Shown: positions 1-10,818 of the stretch, piece after piece | Position numbering within the stretch: the stretch's first letter is position 1 | Layout of the letters: the number at the start of each line of letters is the position of its first letter | Assembly: GCF_014066305.1 (NCBI RefSeq) | Contig: NW_023501041.1 | Coordinates: 744,001 to 808,000 of the forward strand | Origin: Letharia columbiana | Taxonomy: Eukaryota > Ascomycota > Lecanoromycetes > Lecanorales > Parmeliaceae | Reading direction: 5' to 3' | Length of the DNA stretch: 64,000 nucleotides | Made by a program: the position numbers and the translations under genes | The notes under the pieces: model-generated | Seen by the model: only the letters and a program-made list of their open reading frames with translations | Told to the model about the DNA's origin: nothing | The model's database searches: none

Positions 1-627
1 CCAATGCTATTGCCTCTCATGTACGATTTGCATTACGCAACAACAACAACGACGAACGCTACAAAATGTATACCTACCGAGAGTTTCGCTTACCTTGTTT
101 CTCACGAACAGCCGATCTGTACGAATCGGTGGGAAATGACGCGCCTACCCAATGATATCATACGGCACGTACAGGGGCGTACTCCTTGCATAGTCCTTTA
201 GTGGTGTATCATTGGGATATCTTGTGACTTGAAAGTATCAGAACAGATTTGAGATCTCTGGGTTTCGTCCCAATTTCAGCGACAGATGACCCAGATGGCG
301 TAAATAAAAGACGTGCTTCCAAGGTTATGTACTACAGTATAACCCAAGCCAGCGTAAATTTACCCCAGACCAGCATTGGTGCATGACGTGCCGCGTCAGG
401 ATAGGATTGAAAAGATATCCACGGTATCTCGGAGAGGGTGAAAAAGGTGATAATGTTCGAGCAGTTGCAGCTAGAGTCGATTTGGCATAGCGCGGTAAAA
501 ATGTCGAAATTTGCCGAGCTTCCGACCTTTCGAAGCTTCCTCTCTTCACCCATTTGACCGCATCTCACATCCTGCAATTGCTTCAATCCTTCCACTCAAA
601 CTAAGCTCGACATTACCTGTATACATT
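1..627. other. intergenic / 5' region of MDH
   Basis: I see no supported gene here. Short open frames on both strands have no recognisable domain. The last ~100 bases before the malate dehydrogenase ATG at 628 are its likely promoter and 5' UTR, with pyrimidine-rich stretches such as those at 575-615. Confidence 0.5.
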
Positions 628-1944
628 ATGCTTGCTTCAAGAACTATGCTTGCCTCTAGGCCTATTCTCGGCGCTTGCCAGAGGAGAGCTTTCTCAGCAA
701 CAGTCAGACAAGTACGAAGCTCCTACAGCTCCGCCAGCCCCAATGGCTGCAGCTCAACCCCCGAAAACTCATCATGGCACTGACAGTGCTCGTCAGGCAT
801 CCAAAGTCACCGTTCTAGGTGGTGCGGGGGGTATTGGACAGCCACTATCCTTGCTGATGAAGCTGAACCCTCGGGTCACCGAGCTTGCCCTATACGATAT
901 CAAAGGCGGACCTGGTCAGCAACAGAAGCTATACTCTATGGATCACCGCTGATCTTGAGGGCAGGTGTCGCCGCTGATATTGGCCACATCAACACCAAGA
1001 GCGTTGTTACCGGCTACCAACCCGATGCCGATGGCTTGAAACAAGCTCTCACTGGTGCAGAAATCGTCCTAATTCCCGCCGGCGTACCAAGAAAGCCAGG
1101 CATGACCCGCGATGGTGCCGTTCTTCTCTCATTTCCCATACACGTCTATCCCCCACTTCCGAACAGTCTTCTAACAAAGCCCGCTCACAGACCTCTTCAA
1201 CACTAACGCCTCCATCGTCCGGGATCTGGCCAAAGCCGTCGCAGACGCCGCCCCAGATGCCAACGTTCTGGTCATCGCCAACCCTGTCAACAGCACTGTC
1301 CCCATCTGCGCCGAGATATTCAAGGCAAAAGGCACATACAACCCCAAACGTCTCTTCGGCGTTACAACCCTGGATGTCGTCCGCGCGAGCCGTTTCATCT
1401 CGCAACACAAGAGCACGGATCCCGCTGATGAGAACATCACGGTTGTGGGAGGGCACTCAGGTGCCACGATCGTGCCACTCTTGAGCCAATCGGGATACAG
1501 TCTTGAGGGCAAGGATTTGGATGACTTCGTCTTCCGTGTGCAATTTGGCGGTGATGAGGTTGTGAAGGCAAAGGACGGTGCTGGATCAGCTACGCTCTCG
1601 ATGGCCATGGCTGGTGCTCGCTTCGCCGAGAGTTTGCTCAAGGCTGCTCAGGGACAGAAGGGCGTTGTGGAGCCCACGTTTGTTGACAGCCCGCTATATA
1701 AGGACCAAGGCATCGACTTCTTCGCCTCGAAGGTGGAGCTAGGACCAAATGGGGTAGAAAAGATCCATGATGTGGGTAAGATCACACCCAAGGAACAGGA
1801 ACTATTGGATGTTGCCCTGAAAGATCTAAAGAAAAATATTGTGAAAGGTATGTCTTCCGCGCCAGCATTGAACCCTCCTTCCTAGAAGCGCACCACGACT
1901 AATTTCTACTTGCAGGTGTCGAGTTTGTCAAGTCGAACCCATAG
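628..1944 (+). CDS. MDH1: mitochondrial malate dehydrogenase
   Basis: NAD-dependent malate dehydrogenase, which interconverts malate and oxaloacetate in the TCA cycle in the mitochondrial matrix. I model five exons: 628-711, 797-914, 965-1114, 1191-1847 and 1916-1944. The four introns (85, 50, 76 and 68 bp) have GT..AG ends and branch-like CTAAC/CTGAT sites, and the CDS is 1038 nt (345 aa). Residues 1-28 are rich in Arg, Ser and Ala without acidic residues, as expected for a mitochondrial presequence. The NAD-binding glycine motif GGAGGIG is at ~36-42. The substrate loop [10 protein letters not shown] is at ~109-118 and is completed across intron 3. The catalytic-His motif GGHSG lies in exon 4, and the protein ends VEFVKSNP. 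Length and motifs are complete, so the gene looks functional. The presequence separates it from cytosolic or peroxisomal forms. Confidence 0.95.
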
Positions 1945-2398
1945 ATAGGGACGCAACTATTCCACTGTAAAGACCATAGGCGGTTATGCTCTAATCCCCG
2001 GATATGGGATTTGGAATTTGGCAATGGGCCTGACCTTACCGCCTTCTAAGGATTTGTTGTATTCCCTTTCTCCGAAAATCCTCGAAAGCAAGCAATATTT
2101 GTGAAATTTCCTTATCAGATAGCTCTGTCTTCATATCAAGGACCTTGACAGGCTGATCTCATCCTTTTCCTCATCTCCTCTACGGCGGATCCCATGCCGC
2201 AACATCTCTTCCTTCCCTTTTTCCGCGCCGAACGCAATGCCCTGCATTTCACATTCATGGCATGATGATATCAGGCATGAGATTATGACGTCGCTCTACG
2301 CTTCTTCTCGTCCGCCACTTTATCCTCCGTCCCTCGCCTTCAATCCATATTCACAGCCACACCAACACCACCCACAATCCACACAGCAGTCTCCCATT

Positions 2399-3393
2399 AT
2401 GCCTATCGACCATGGAAATGACATCATCCTCCTCACCTGCGCCAACGGCAAGCCATGTAACCAGCTCATCCCATTCCTGCTCCCCAAAAGGAAGCGTTTA
2501 CGCCTAGCAGTCAGCAATGACTCTTCCCGCCAACAGCTCCTCGAAAAATATGCCGGCGAGTCTAAAGCGCAAATCGAGGTTGTCCTGGCGGATTTGACGC
2601 AGCCAGATGACTGTAAGAGGATACTAGAAGGTATCACAGCAGTGTATCATGTCAAACCAACTTTCCATCCGAGAGAAACAAAGATCGGGTCCAACATTCC
2701 TCTACTCACGCGTACGAACTCTCTCGCTGACCAGCTCCCGTTGCAGCTATCGCATGATCAACGCCGCTCTGACCAACAACCTCAAACACTTCACCTACTC
2801 GAGTCTCCGTCCTGCACCCCTGCCTCCGCAAACTCCTAATCCACGTCTGCAAGCGCTACGTCGAGGAAGCACTGATCGAGTCCGGCTTGCCCTACACCAT
2901 CCTTCAACCCTCCAATTTCATCGACCCGTTCCCGATCCGGGAGATACTATCTGACGAGCGGCCGGTTTACCGCGCGCTTTGGAACCCCGATGTTCCCTTC
3001 TGCTACACGTCTCTGTACGATCTCGCGGAAGCTTCATCCGCTATCCTCGATCGGCGCGAGGACCATTTCTATGCGACTTATCGAATGGTCTCCACCTCTC
3101 CGCCTATGGACTATGGCGGAGTTTGCAAAATAGTGAGCAAAGTCGTTGGCAAGGACATCAAAGTCGAAAAGATGCCGTTTCAGAAGACTATGGAGAGAGA
3201 TTAGCCTGTAGAAACTATGTTTGGTCTAGGTGAGAATCCGCACACGAGGGATGTTGCGCAGAGGCTGCTACTCTATTATAACTACGGGGGGTTGGTGGGG
3301 AGTACGAATGTGATGAGGTGGGTGCTGGGAAGGGAGCCGATGTGGTGGGAGGGGTGGGTGAAGGGTAAGATGGAGGGATTGGGGAAACAGTGA
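2399..3393 (+). pseudogene. NmrA-like NAD(P)-binding protein, disrupted
   Basis: This is an atypical SDR of the NmrA type, a family of NAD(P)-binding redox sensors and reductases. The first frame starts MPIDHGNDIILLTCANG, gives a degenerate nucleotide-binding strand, and continues to VYHVKPTFHPRETKIG. A 58-bp intron (2689-2746, CTGAC branch site) then joins cleanly to YRMINAALTNNLKHFTYSS. Near 2805-2815 the frame must shift by one base to reach the conserved KRYVEEALIESGLPYTILQPSNF. An in-frame TAG at 3202-3204 interrupts the C-terminal part, yet the frame stays readable afterwards (VETMFGLGENPHTRDVAQ... ending VLGREPMWW...) to a TGA at 3391-3393. A frameshift plus a nonsense codon indicate a recent pseudogene. 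The TAG could come from CAG by one C-to-T change. An in-frame upstream ATG exists at 2237 but is less likely as the start. Confidence 0.8.
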
Positions 3394-3937
3394 TACTGGA
3401 CGCATAAGCGGTCGGGGTCTGTAGTGGACTCCGACCTCGGGTGAATGGCGATATCGAGAAGTTCCAAGCTGAGGGATTGTTGTCCTTGGCTCAGCACCTC
3501 AGGGTGTTGACAATTTGTTTGGGCTGTCGACATATCGTTATCGACTACCACAGTCGGCCCCATCCATGATAAGGTGGCGCTATCAGACGGAGTTGAGCTT
3601 GGAATCTGAACTGGCTGGGTTCACCTAGCAACACGTTGACGGAATATCTCGGCAGGCTTATTCAGGAAACGATCGTTGCCGAGCTTAGCCTTGCATCACG
3701 TTAACGCAGTATCTTGGCTGTTTGCACACATTTGTTCACAAAGCTAGCATTGCCAGCTCTTGGGGGTACACCTTGTCTCGACATTTTGCCCTTGCCTTCG
3801 CACTGTCTAGCTCTTGCTCAGGTGTCCGCAGTGTACATTTTCTGGGCCAGGGCCCGGCGTGGGACGTATAAAGACAAAAGACTGCATGAAAACTTGCAAA
3901 TTCCTTTAGATGCTTGCCGTCCTGTTTGGTCTACCTT
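3394..3937. other. intergenic, no gene seen
   Basis: About 540 bases between the NmrA-like pseudogene and the convergent F-box gene. No ORF with a recognisable domain and no repeat was seen. Confidence 0.4.
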
Positions 3938-5212
3938 TCACCACTCGTATAGTCGTTGACCAAACGGTGTGTCCTTGAAAAAGGGTGTTGAGATCCACTC
4001 AAACCTCACGCCCACATTCTTGAATGTCTCCAGCCCCAACCCCTCAACAACGGATAATTGGAATAAGTTATGGTCGTTGGGATCTTGTGCGGAGGGATGC
4101 TGGAGCCACCAGATTAGACGTTTGAGCCCAGGCACACACACTTCCTTATTCTTCGCAAGCTCCCGGAACAACACGAGATCATCCTCCGGGCCGGCTGGCT
4201 TCTCCTCGCAGCAATTCAGCCTTTCGAGCTGGAGCTCTTCCAACTGTGGTGGTAGGACTTCATGCAACATGGCGTGAGACAGCGTGGCATAAGGCACCGC
4301 TAGCCGTTTGAGGGCGGTCCACTGGACGAATGAACCAGGAGACTGCACCGGTTGGTAATTCCTGAGAGCATGGCCCGTTGTAGAGAGTGCAAGTTCTTCG
4401 ATTGTTGATAGATGGGCTAGCAGTGCGGGTCTGAGATCAATCTCGTGTGCCGGGTCGTTGGGCACCATCAGAGGCTCCCAAGGTGATTTGATCTCGAAAA
4501 CGAAGCATCTCAAGTGTATGACAGCGTTTAGGAATGCCGTTACAGAATCGCCATGGATGCGCGGACAGCAATTCAGGAATCGAAGGTCCTCCACAGCCGA
4601 AAGACCAGCACGGATTCGACGCTGATCAAGACATTTCTCAAGCTCGAATTTATCCGTGAAGAAGAGCTTCTCGGCCTGTACCTTCCGTACCGATGGCCCC
4701 CAAAGGTGCTTGGCTACGATCTCCAAGGGGACGCCAAGTTCCAACCACAGGCGGCCACCATTTGCGTTATAATGGTTCGTGACATGACTGAAATCGAACC
4801 GTTGGGCCGTGAGGTCCTTGCATTCAGTGGGGGTACCACCGCCATGAATAGCGGGTGGGTCGTATGAAAGCTTGCGCAGTCCCGGCATGCGACGGATGAT
4901 GCTGATCTGGGGATAGCTGTGGTACCAGGGAAAGTGGGTGACTCTCAAGGAGAAGGCGGTGGTGTATCTGCCGAGTTCCGGACGCGCTTTCAGGGTTGCG
5001 ATGAGTTGGTCTGTCCGCTTGAGGGTGGGTATGAATCCTACTGGACATTCCTCGAGTGGCTCCGCGTCCAGGTGAACGATGCGGTAGAGGAGGGGTTCGG
5101 TGAGGTTCTTGAAACGATGTGACACAAGCGTGACTCTTGCTAGGTCGCTGTTGAGGGGAATGTTGGCGACGACATTCTTGAGAATCTCGTTTGGAAAGTC
5201 TGTCAGCTTCAT
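3938..5212 (-). CDS. F-box domain protein
   Basis: A single-exon ORF of 424 aa. The N-terminus (residues ~4-50, LTDFPNEILKNVV through VTLVSHRFKNLTEPLLYRIVHLD) has the F-box pattern: LP/FPxEIL, then a hydrophobic helix, a VSxRF/W-like segment and LLYR. F-box proteins bind Skp1 in SCF ubiquitin ligases and recruit substrates through their C-terminal part. The rest, about 370 residues, has irregular Leu-rich segments (LEELQLERL, LRFLNCC), as in the many fungal F-box proteins without annotated repeats. The ATG at 5212 directly precedes the F-box, so the start is well supported. The substrate cannot be inferred. The family is large and variable in Pezizomycotina. Confidence 0.8.
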   Translation of the reverse strand: MKLTDFPNEILKNVVANIPLNSDLARVTLVSHRFKNLTEPLLYRIVHLDAEPLEECPVGFIPTLKRTDQLIATLKARPELGRYTTAFSLRVTHFPWYHSYPQISIIRRMPGLRKLSYDPPAIHGGGTPTECKDLTAQRFDFSHVTNHYNANGGRLWLELGVPLEIVAKHLWGPSVRKVQAEKLFFTDKFELEKCLDQRRIRAGLSAVEDLRFLNCCPRIHGDSVTAFLNAVIHLRCFVFEIKSPWEPLMVPNDPAHEIDLRPALLAHLSTIEELALSTTGHALRNYQPVQSPGSFVQWTALKRLAVPYATLSHAMLHEVLPPQLEELQLERLNCCEEKPAGPEDDLVLFRELAKNKEVCVPGLKRLIWWLQHPSAQDPNDHNLFQLSVVEGLGLETFKNVGVRFEWISTPFFKDTPFGQRLYEW

Positions 5213-7587
5213 TGTGGTTGTATTATGATTTCCTTTTGTGGTTTGAATCTATGTGTTACTTGGGGAAGAGATAGATGGGAAGGGAAAGAAGAGTGGGTTG
5301 GGCGAAACGGAAGTTGCTTAGCGCCAACCCACTCTGAAACCACAGTATTCATCGGTCGGGCAAAATCCTACGGATTTCAGAGAAGCCTGGCATCATGCTT
5401 ACCTTTGAAACGTTTCCAATCATCTGCTCAATGATGCTCTTATCTGTTTACTGCAAGCTGGATAGTGTATACCCGCCTTCAACATTTCGTGCTGATTATG
5501 GGCTTAGCCTAGACAATCCCACAATAGCTAATCAATCAGTTGGAGCGACGAATAACGTTGGAGAATCCTCCCATGGGTGAGGGCCGAGATAGGCTCGTGT
5601 CCGCCATCTGAGGTGATCATCTGCTCAAATGTATCTAGGAAGGCGGTGTATACGAGTATGTCTGCTTAGTTCGCCACGTGGGACGGGGGTTTAGTGGGTC
5701 ACAGGATATGCCCCTGTTTCGGGCCGTTGTCAGGACCCCTGCAAGGGGTAGGAGACAGGTGTCCAGTACGATCTATATAGCCAACTGTTTTGCACCTGTC
5801 AATGGCTCGTCATTCGATTTCGTCTCTTTCGGAGTCATTATATACGCTCTATGTGGGCCCCTATATGTGCATGTGATGCGAGTTTTTCATGAATGGCACA
5901 ACTAAAGAGAAATCAAACATGACTGACGCAAGTCGATTTGAAAAGCTGTATTCGAAGACTTTTTGGGTATACTCTACCACATCACGTACTACCTCCGAAC
6001 TCCGATTTCTGTCACGTCAAGCTGTCCTCTTTGAACTCTGCGTGTCACATGAAAAGCACAGTCATGAGCTATGTTGAGATCGATCAGAAGATTGTATGCA
6101 AATTCTTGTCGTAACAGAGACCTACTCCGCCCGCGCAGCAATTGCACTTCTTCCAGCGAACAAGATGGGGCAGCCTGTATTCCAATCTCAAAGGCTTACC
6201 GAAAGCCGATCCAGTCCCGTCAGATATCCAAGCTGGCTCGAGAGGTAAGCAGATTTACCATGTCTTTGGCTGGTTTTGCATAATTTCCAGTCAAAAGTTG
6301 CTCGAGACACGGGCATACAGAGTTAATAAGATGCCTGTTGACCCCACCATCGACAAATTCTAAATCTCACTAGGTGGAAGTGAACGCATACTTGATTTTA
6401 ATCATTGATTATAATCATTGATGTGGTATGTGTACCTGTTTGCCCAAGCATTTTGTATGCTGCCAAGGGGATCGGGTATGTAGGATATCAATGCCCATGG
6501 TCAGTTGGTGGGGATGCTGTACTGCGGTATGACTTCGGTGAGGCAGACGTATATTCAGAATGCGGACATGACTCAGAAGTGTGTTAAGGCTGTGACAGGA
6601 TTTGATGTCGCATTCGGTCACTGATTGAACTCGATTGGATTGAGTTAGCAGCCACCAATTTCTCTTCGTCAGCTTTTGTTTTATCCCGCTTTCTAGGTTG
6701 CTCATGCATGAGCTTGAGTGAAAGTTGGTGGAATTTCGGTCGAAGACTTGCTCACTTGCCGGTTCGCTTTTTAGGGAGGTCGCTTCTATTAGCAGTCTCC
6801 CAGTTCGACTGCGTGACGCAAACTACGTAAGAGAGGACTTGATCCAGATCCATTCTGAAGTAGTGGTAGACATACAAAAGCCTTGCCAGCGCCACCCTTT
6901 CTATAGGGAATCCTAGCACCTCAATCCCTCTTCCACCTGTTCCAGCCTGGAACTTCCCCTACACAGACTCAATCCTCCTCCTAAGAATCCGCAACATCTT
7001 ATGTCCCAATCTGGCAGTAGCTTATCCTTGAGCGTACCTGAATGATCTGGAAAGTACTGGTGGCATGTTTGATTTAGAAGTCGTACTCCAAACGACCTCG
7101 ATAGCTGATGGAGATCCGGGTTCGAATATTGAATACAAGCAGAAGGTGAAGCGGTTTGAGGGCGGCTGCAGAGTACAATGGGATTTAGTTGCAGCAACAC
7201 AATGCCCTGTTCCAATTTAATCAACCCCTTGCATCGTGATCTTCAACTCCACCTGTCCACAGATTCGCAGGATATTCCATGCTGACAGCGGAAATTGGAA
7301 ATTCTCTCGGAATGAACTTGAGATATGTGACTAATGACGGATATGAGACAAAGTGTGGCCCAGCGAGCATTGACGGTCTAAGACACACCGCCCATTTGAT
7401 TATGCAAAAGATTCGACATCAAGGAGGCTTGATTCCGCATTTGATATTTCTGAAAAGAGTTTCCTTCAAAATACATCCTTCCGGCGTCTTTCTCCTGTCA
7501 GCCAGTTTATCAAGATCTCACTGCCTACAAGCTGATCGGTCTATCTTTTGAACTGCACTTTCTCTTCTCAAGAGAATACTTGCCGTA
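5213..7587. other. 2.4 kb intergenic region, no gene recognised
   Basis: Base composition is ordinary. Both strands carry several 60-100 codon open frames, but none has a signal peptide, domain or convincing splice-joined partner. No tandem repeat was seen. A motif resembling a tRNA T-loop (GGTTCGAAT near 7111) has no matching arms. Confidence 0.4.
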
Positions 7588-8243
7588 ATGTTCGCCTTCA
7601 AGGTCGCACTCGCTGGAGTCATAAGGTGAGCGCTTTCGAAACCTTTTCCTCCACAGTCACGATTTCGAAATTTCGTTTCCATCTATCGCGGAAAGGGAGA
7701 AGAAGCTATGACTCGGCCTCCAACCCCACCACATATCTTCCACCGCTATTCCTTCCTCCCTCTCCCGCCCGGGTTACTTATCCCACACGCTCACCAAACC
7801 CAACCAACCCATCACACTAACGCTCCCACAGTCTCCTTCCCCTCTCCCTCACCCACATGCCGCTCGACGGAATCCACCCTCCCCCTCCCAACAGCTTCTC
7901 CACCAGTATCACATCCTCCAACCCGACCGCCACAAACGCAAACAGCTGTCCCACAATCACATCGACGGTCCGCCCGGACGAGTGCTTCAAGGACCTGCAA
8001 GCGTGTCCTCAGTTCGTGATGCTGGAAACGACAACGGTGCCGTGCGGGTGTCCGGCCAGTGCTGAGACGACAACGGTCACTGCTTGTTACGGGTGTGGGA
8101 ATGTGAGGTGAGCGATTTCTCCGGATCCTGATTTGATGTTGTTCGAAAGGAATCTGTTTCTTGACGGAATTTGTGATCTTGGGAAGGCAACTACTGACTG
8201 GAGAACTTGCAGATGGACTACTGTGATGGCGGAGGGCTGTTAG
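7588..8243 (+). CDS. small secreted cysteine-rich protein
   Basis: This is a hand-built three-exon model: 7588-7625, 7832-8107 and 8213-8243. The introns are 7626-7831 (206 bp, donor GTGAGC, CACTAAC branch, CACAG acceptor) and 8108-8212 (105 bp, donor GTGAGC, TGCAG acceptor). The CDS is 345 nt, 114 aa. The N-terminus MFAFKVALAGVISLLPLSL looks like a signal peptide (Lys5, then a hydrophobic core). The mature part is Ser/Thr/Pro-rich and then carries eight cysteines (NSC, DEC, QAC, PC, GC, AC, GC and the terminal EGC). The final Cys is supplied by exon 3 immediately before the TAG. Intron 1 is long for this window, so exon 1 is the weaker part; the middle frame alone starts at 7857. No enzyme motif is visible. 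It could be an extracellular adhesin or an effector-like protein, but the function is unknown. Confidence 0.6.
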
Positions 8244-9501
8244 GGTTCGCTGAGCATAGAGGAAGGGTGGCGTAGTGTGGTGGATGGGGGCAAGGAGGGA
8301 TGTCTTGTGAAAGGTTTTCCGTACTGTTGAACAAGGTTTCAACCAACAGATGCCACGGCTAGGCGCTGGGTTTATGCTTGTACCTGTGGAGAAAGACTGG
8401 GCAGGATCCGCCAGCGTCTACGACCTTGACGATTGAAGTATAACAATGCACCAGTCAAATTACGGCGCCATGATCCGAGGGCGCGTCAAAAAAACAATCG
8501 GAGTCAACATTCTGCAAGTAGAACAACGAAATCTTCGCTTTTCTTGTCGCTGCGCAGCTCTTTCTCTGTCTCTCTGTCCACCTTTCTGCCTTTCCCACGA
8601 AGCGGCGAAGACATTTGACCTGTAGACCAATTTGACCGATGTCAATTTTCCCAATTCTTGATCTAGCATACTTCCATTTATCAAAACTAGTAGTGGCACC
8701 TACGTGCAGTATTCTCTCCTATACTCGAATTGAATCTCACTGCATGGTGGAGAAAAAACGGGATTCGGAAAGTCACCGAAAACCGCCGAATGTTTTGGCG
8801 GCTAGAAGCCTAAGCCCATCAAACTGCCTGGTTAAACATGGGAGGAAGCTGAGGTGGTAAATGTAAGGTAAGGGTCCAACTGCTGGCGCATTCTACTGAT
8901 GAGGCCATCGTCCTTCTAGCGTGAGTGAACAGTTCAAACTGCCTCCGCATCTTTGTACTACGATGAGACTACCGAACTACAGACTTCCTATGGACTGTGT
9001 CAGGTATCATAGCATGCATGCCAGCCGCCGCATGTGTGGTGGCTGCCACAGCCAAAAACTCCGATAGCTGTTCCCGTTATCTGAACGTAAGAGCATTGTG
9101 CGTATATAGCGCGTCTCTACCCACAGGCCATTCCACCACCCACCCATCTAAAGCTTGGAAGGATGCGGTCCACGCGAACCACTTGCAGACATCTTATAAG
9201 TTCTTGGAGGGAGGTAGGGTTGATTCCTACCGTGACTACCTACTTTCATATGCTAGTGTCAGCGCTAGGTACGATTTCAGTGCGACTCCTTTTACAGTGG
9301 AGATGTTTTTCTTTTCGCAATCATTAAGTCCCATACGAGATGCATAGAGAGTTTTAACTCTCAGTGACGAGTTAGATAGGTCCAAATCAAGTTCACCTCG
9401 AGCTTTGAGAATGCGATTCGGCATGATATGGAACTGACATTCAACTAGTTGGTAGCATAATATCTGTAAGCTAGTCTTTTGCTGGGTTCTCCAACTCCCT
9501 C
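8244..9501. other. intergenic, no gene seen
   Basis: About 1.26 kb between the secreted protein and the minus-strand gene ending at 9502. Short ORFs only; nothing recognisable. Confidence 0.4.
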
Positions 9502-10818
9502 TCATTCACAACCTCCAACCCGGTCTCGGTCGGCCAGTCCTTCCATCATTACTTGCAGGTTCCTCAAGCTATCCATCCCCTCCTTGCTCCTCATCTTCTC
9601 TTCCAGCTCACTAAGATCCTGGTGCCAGTACGACTGCGTAGGTTTTTCATCCAGACTCTCAACCAGTCTCTCGAAATTCTGCACCGATTCGCTCGATTCG
9701 GCGTTCAGCACCCACGCTACCAAGTAGACCAGCTCTGCGAGTTCGATGGGAAAGAATTCGATACCCATGGCATCACATATCCAGAAATGGGCCTCTTTCC
9801 AGTCGTTGAGCTTTGCATGGCACATGGCAATCTTGCATCTTAGCATGAAATGGAGGTAATTGAATGCGAACATCTCAGTCCGGCCACCCAGCAGCCCCGT
9901 CTCAAGAACAGTCTTGGGAGTAAGATACCGGTTTTTGGTGAATGTCTGTACTATGGCTGACATGTACTTGAGGATTGCTTGCGCATGGTACCCCCGGTCA
10001 CTGAGTTTGACGGCTTCTCGTGACATGGTCATCACACGATCGACAGTATCTTCGACACTCGGGGCTGGTTTCGAGAGCCTCGCGACAACACTGTTCTTGT
10101 AATCAGTGTTTACGTGACCGCTTATGGTGAACTTGCGCACGCTGTGGAGAGCGGTGAATGGTTCCAACAAACGACGTTGAGCCGAAGTGGACACTGGTTC
10201 AATGATCATATTCTCGTTGGGTTGTGGACGCATGGCGACCTCGAAATGGACATCCGGGAGAGACGCTTCAGCTGGTTCGCAAGTAGCGTCGTGGTGTAAC
10301 ATTATTTGACACAATGATCCTAGATCATCGCAGGCAATCACATAATACATTCTTCCGTAGTCTACGTTGAGATATCTGGGATCTTCCTCCAGAGTGACTG
10401 ACATGGCGCAGTATTCGAAGGAGTGTGCCTTGCTGCCTGTTCCACCTGCGTACAGTAATGCTATGCCTCCAACGGCTATATTATCATCAAGATTGAAAGT
10501 AATGCTTGATACCACGACGAAGAGGTTCTCGTGATACAAGATTTTGATGGCTTCATCGTGGATTTGTCGATTAGTACGAAGAACTGCGGACTGAAAGCGA
10601 AAGTAGGAGCACGGCCAGAGCTTTGCACAACATGGATCCTATGAGCACCGCCGACGTCAGCAAACTTCAATACCAGGTATCGCATGACTTACACGGTTAA
10701 CATGTTCGGCATAGCATTTGACATTTTTGGCCAAGAACAGGTACCGGTAGATCTCGTCGCGTATCTCTCGCGGTAATCGATTCGTAAAGAGGGACACATC
10801 GATGTCAAGGTCAGCCAT
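9502..10818 (-). CDS. hypothetical protein with fungal LPxEIR / LRTNRQI motif
   Basis: Two exons: 10693-10818 (ATG at 10818) and 9502-10638. The 54-bp intron 10639-10692 has donor GTAAGT, a GCTGAC branch site and acceptor TAG. The joined CDS encodes 420 aa. The N-terminus reads MADLDIDVSLFTNRLPREIRDEIYRYLF, and after the intron comes SAVLRTNRQIHDEAIKILYHENLF. This pair is characteristic of a large Pezizomycotina-specific family of F-box-like (2EXR-type) proteins of unknown function. The rest has an alpha-helical section around LNDWKEAHFWICDAMGIEFF that resembles TPR-like helices, and an acidic coiled C-terminus. No catalytic residues are evident. Gene structure is well supported; function is unknown. 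Confidence 0.75.

Noticed and set aside
7080..7150. Possible tRNA from a GGTTCGAAT T-loop-like motif
   Set aside because: No matching acceptor, D or anticodon arms could be paired around it.
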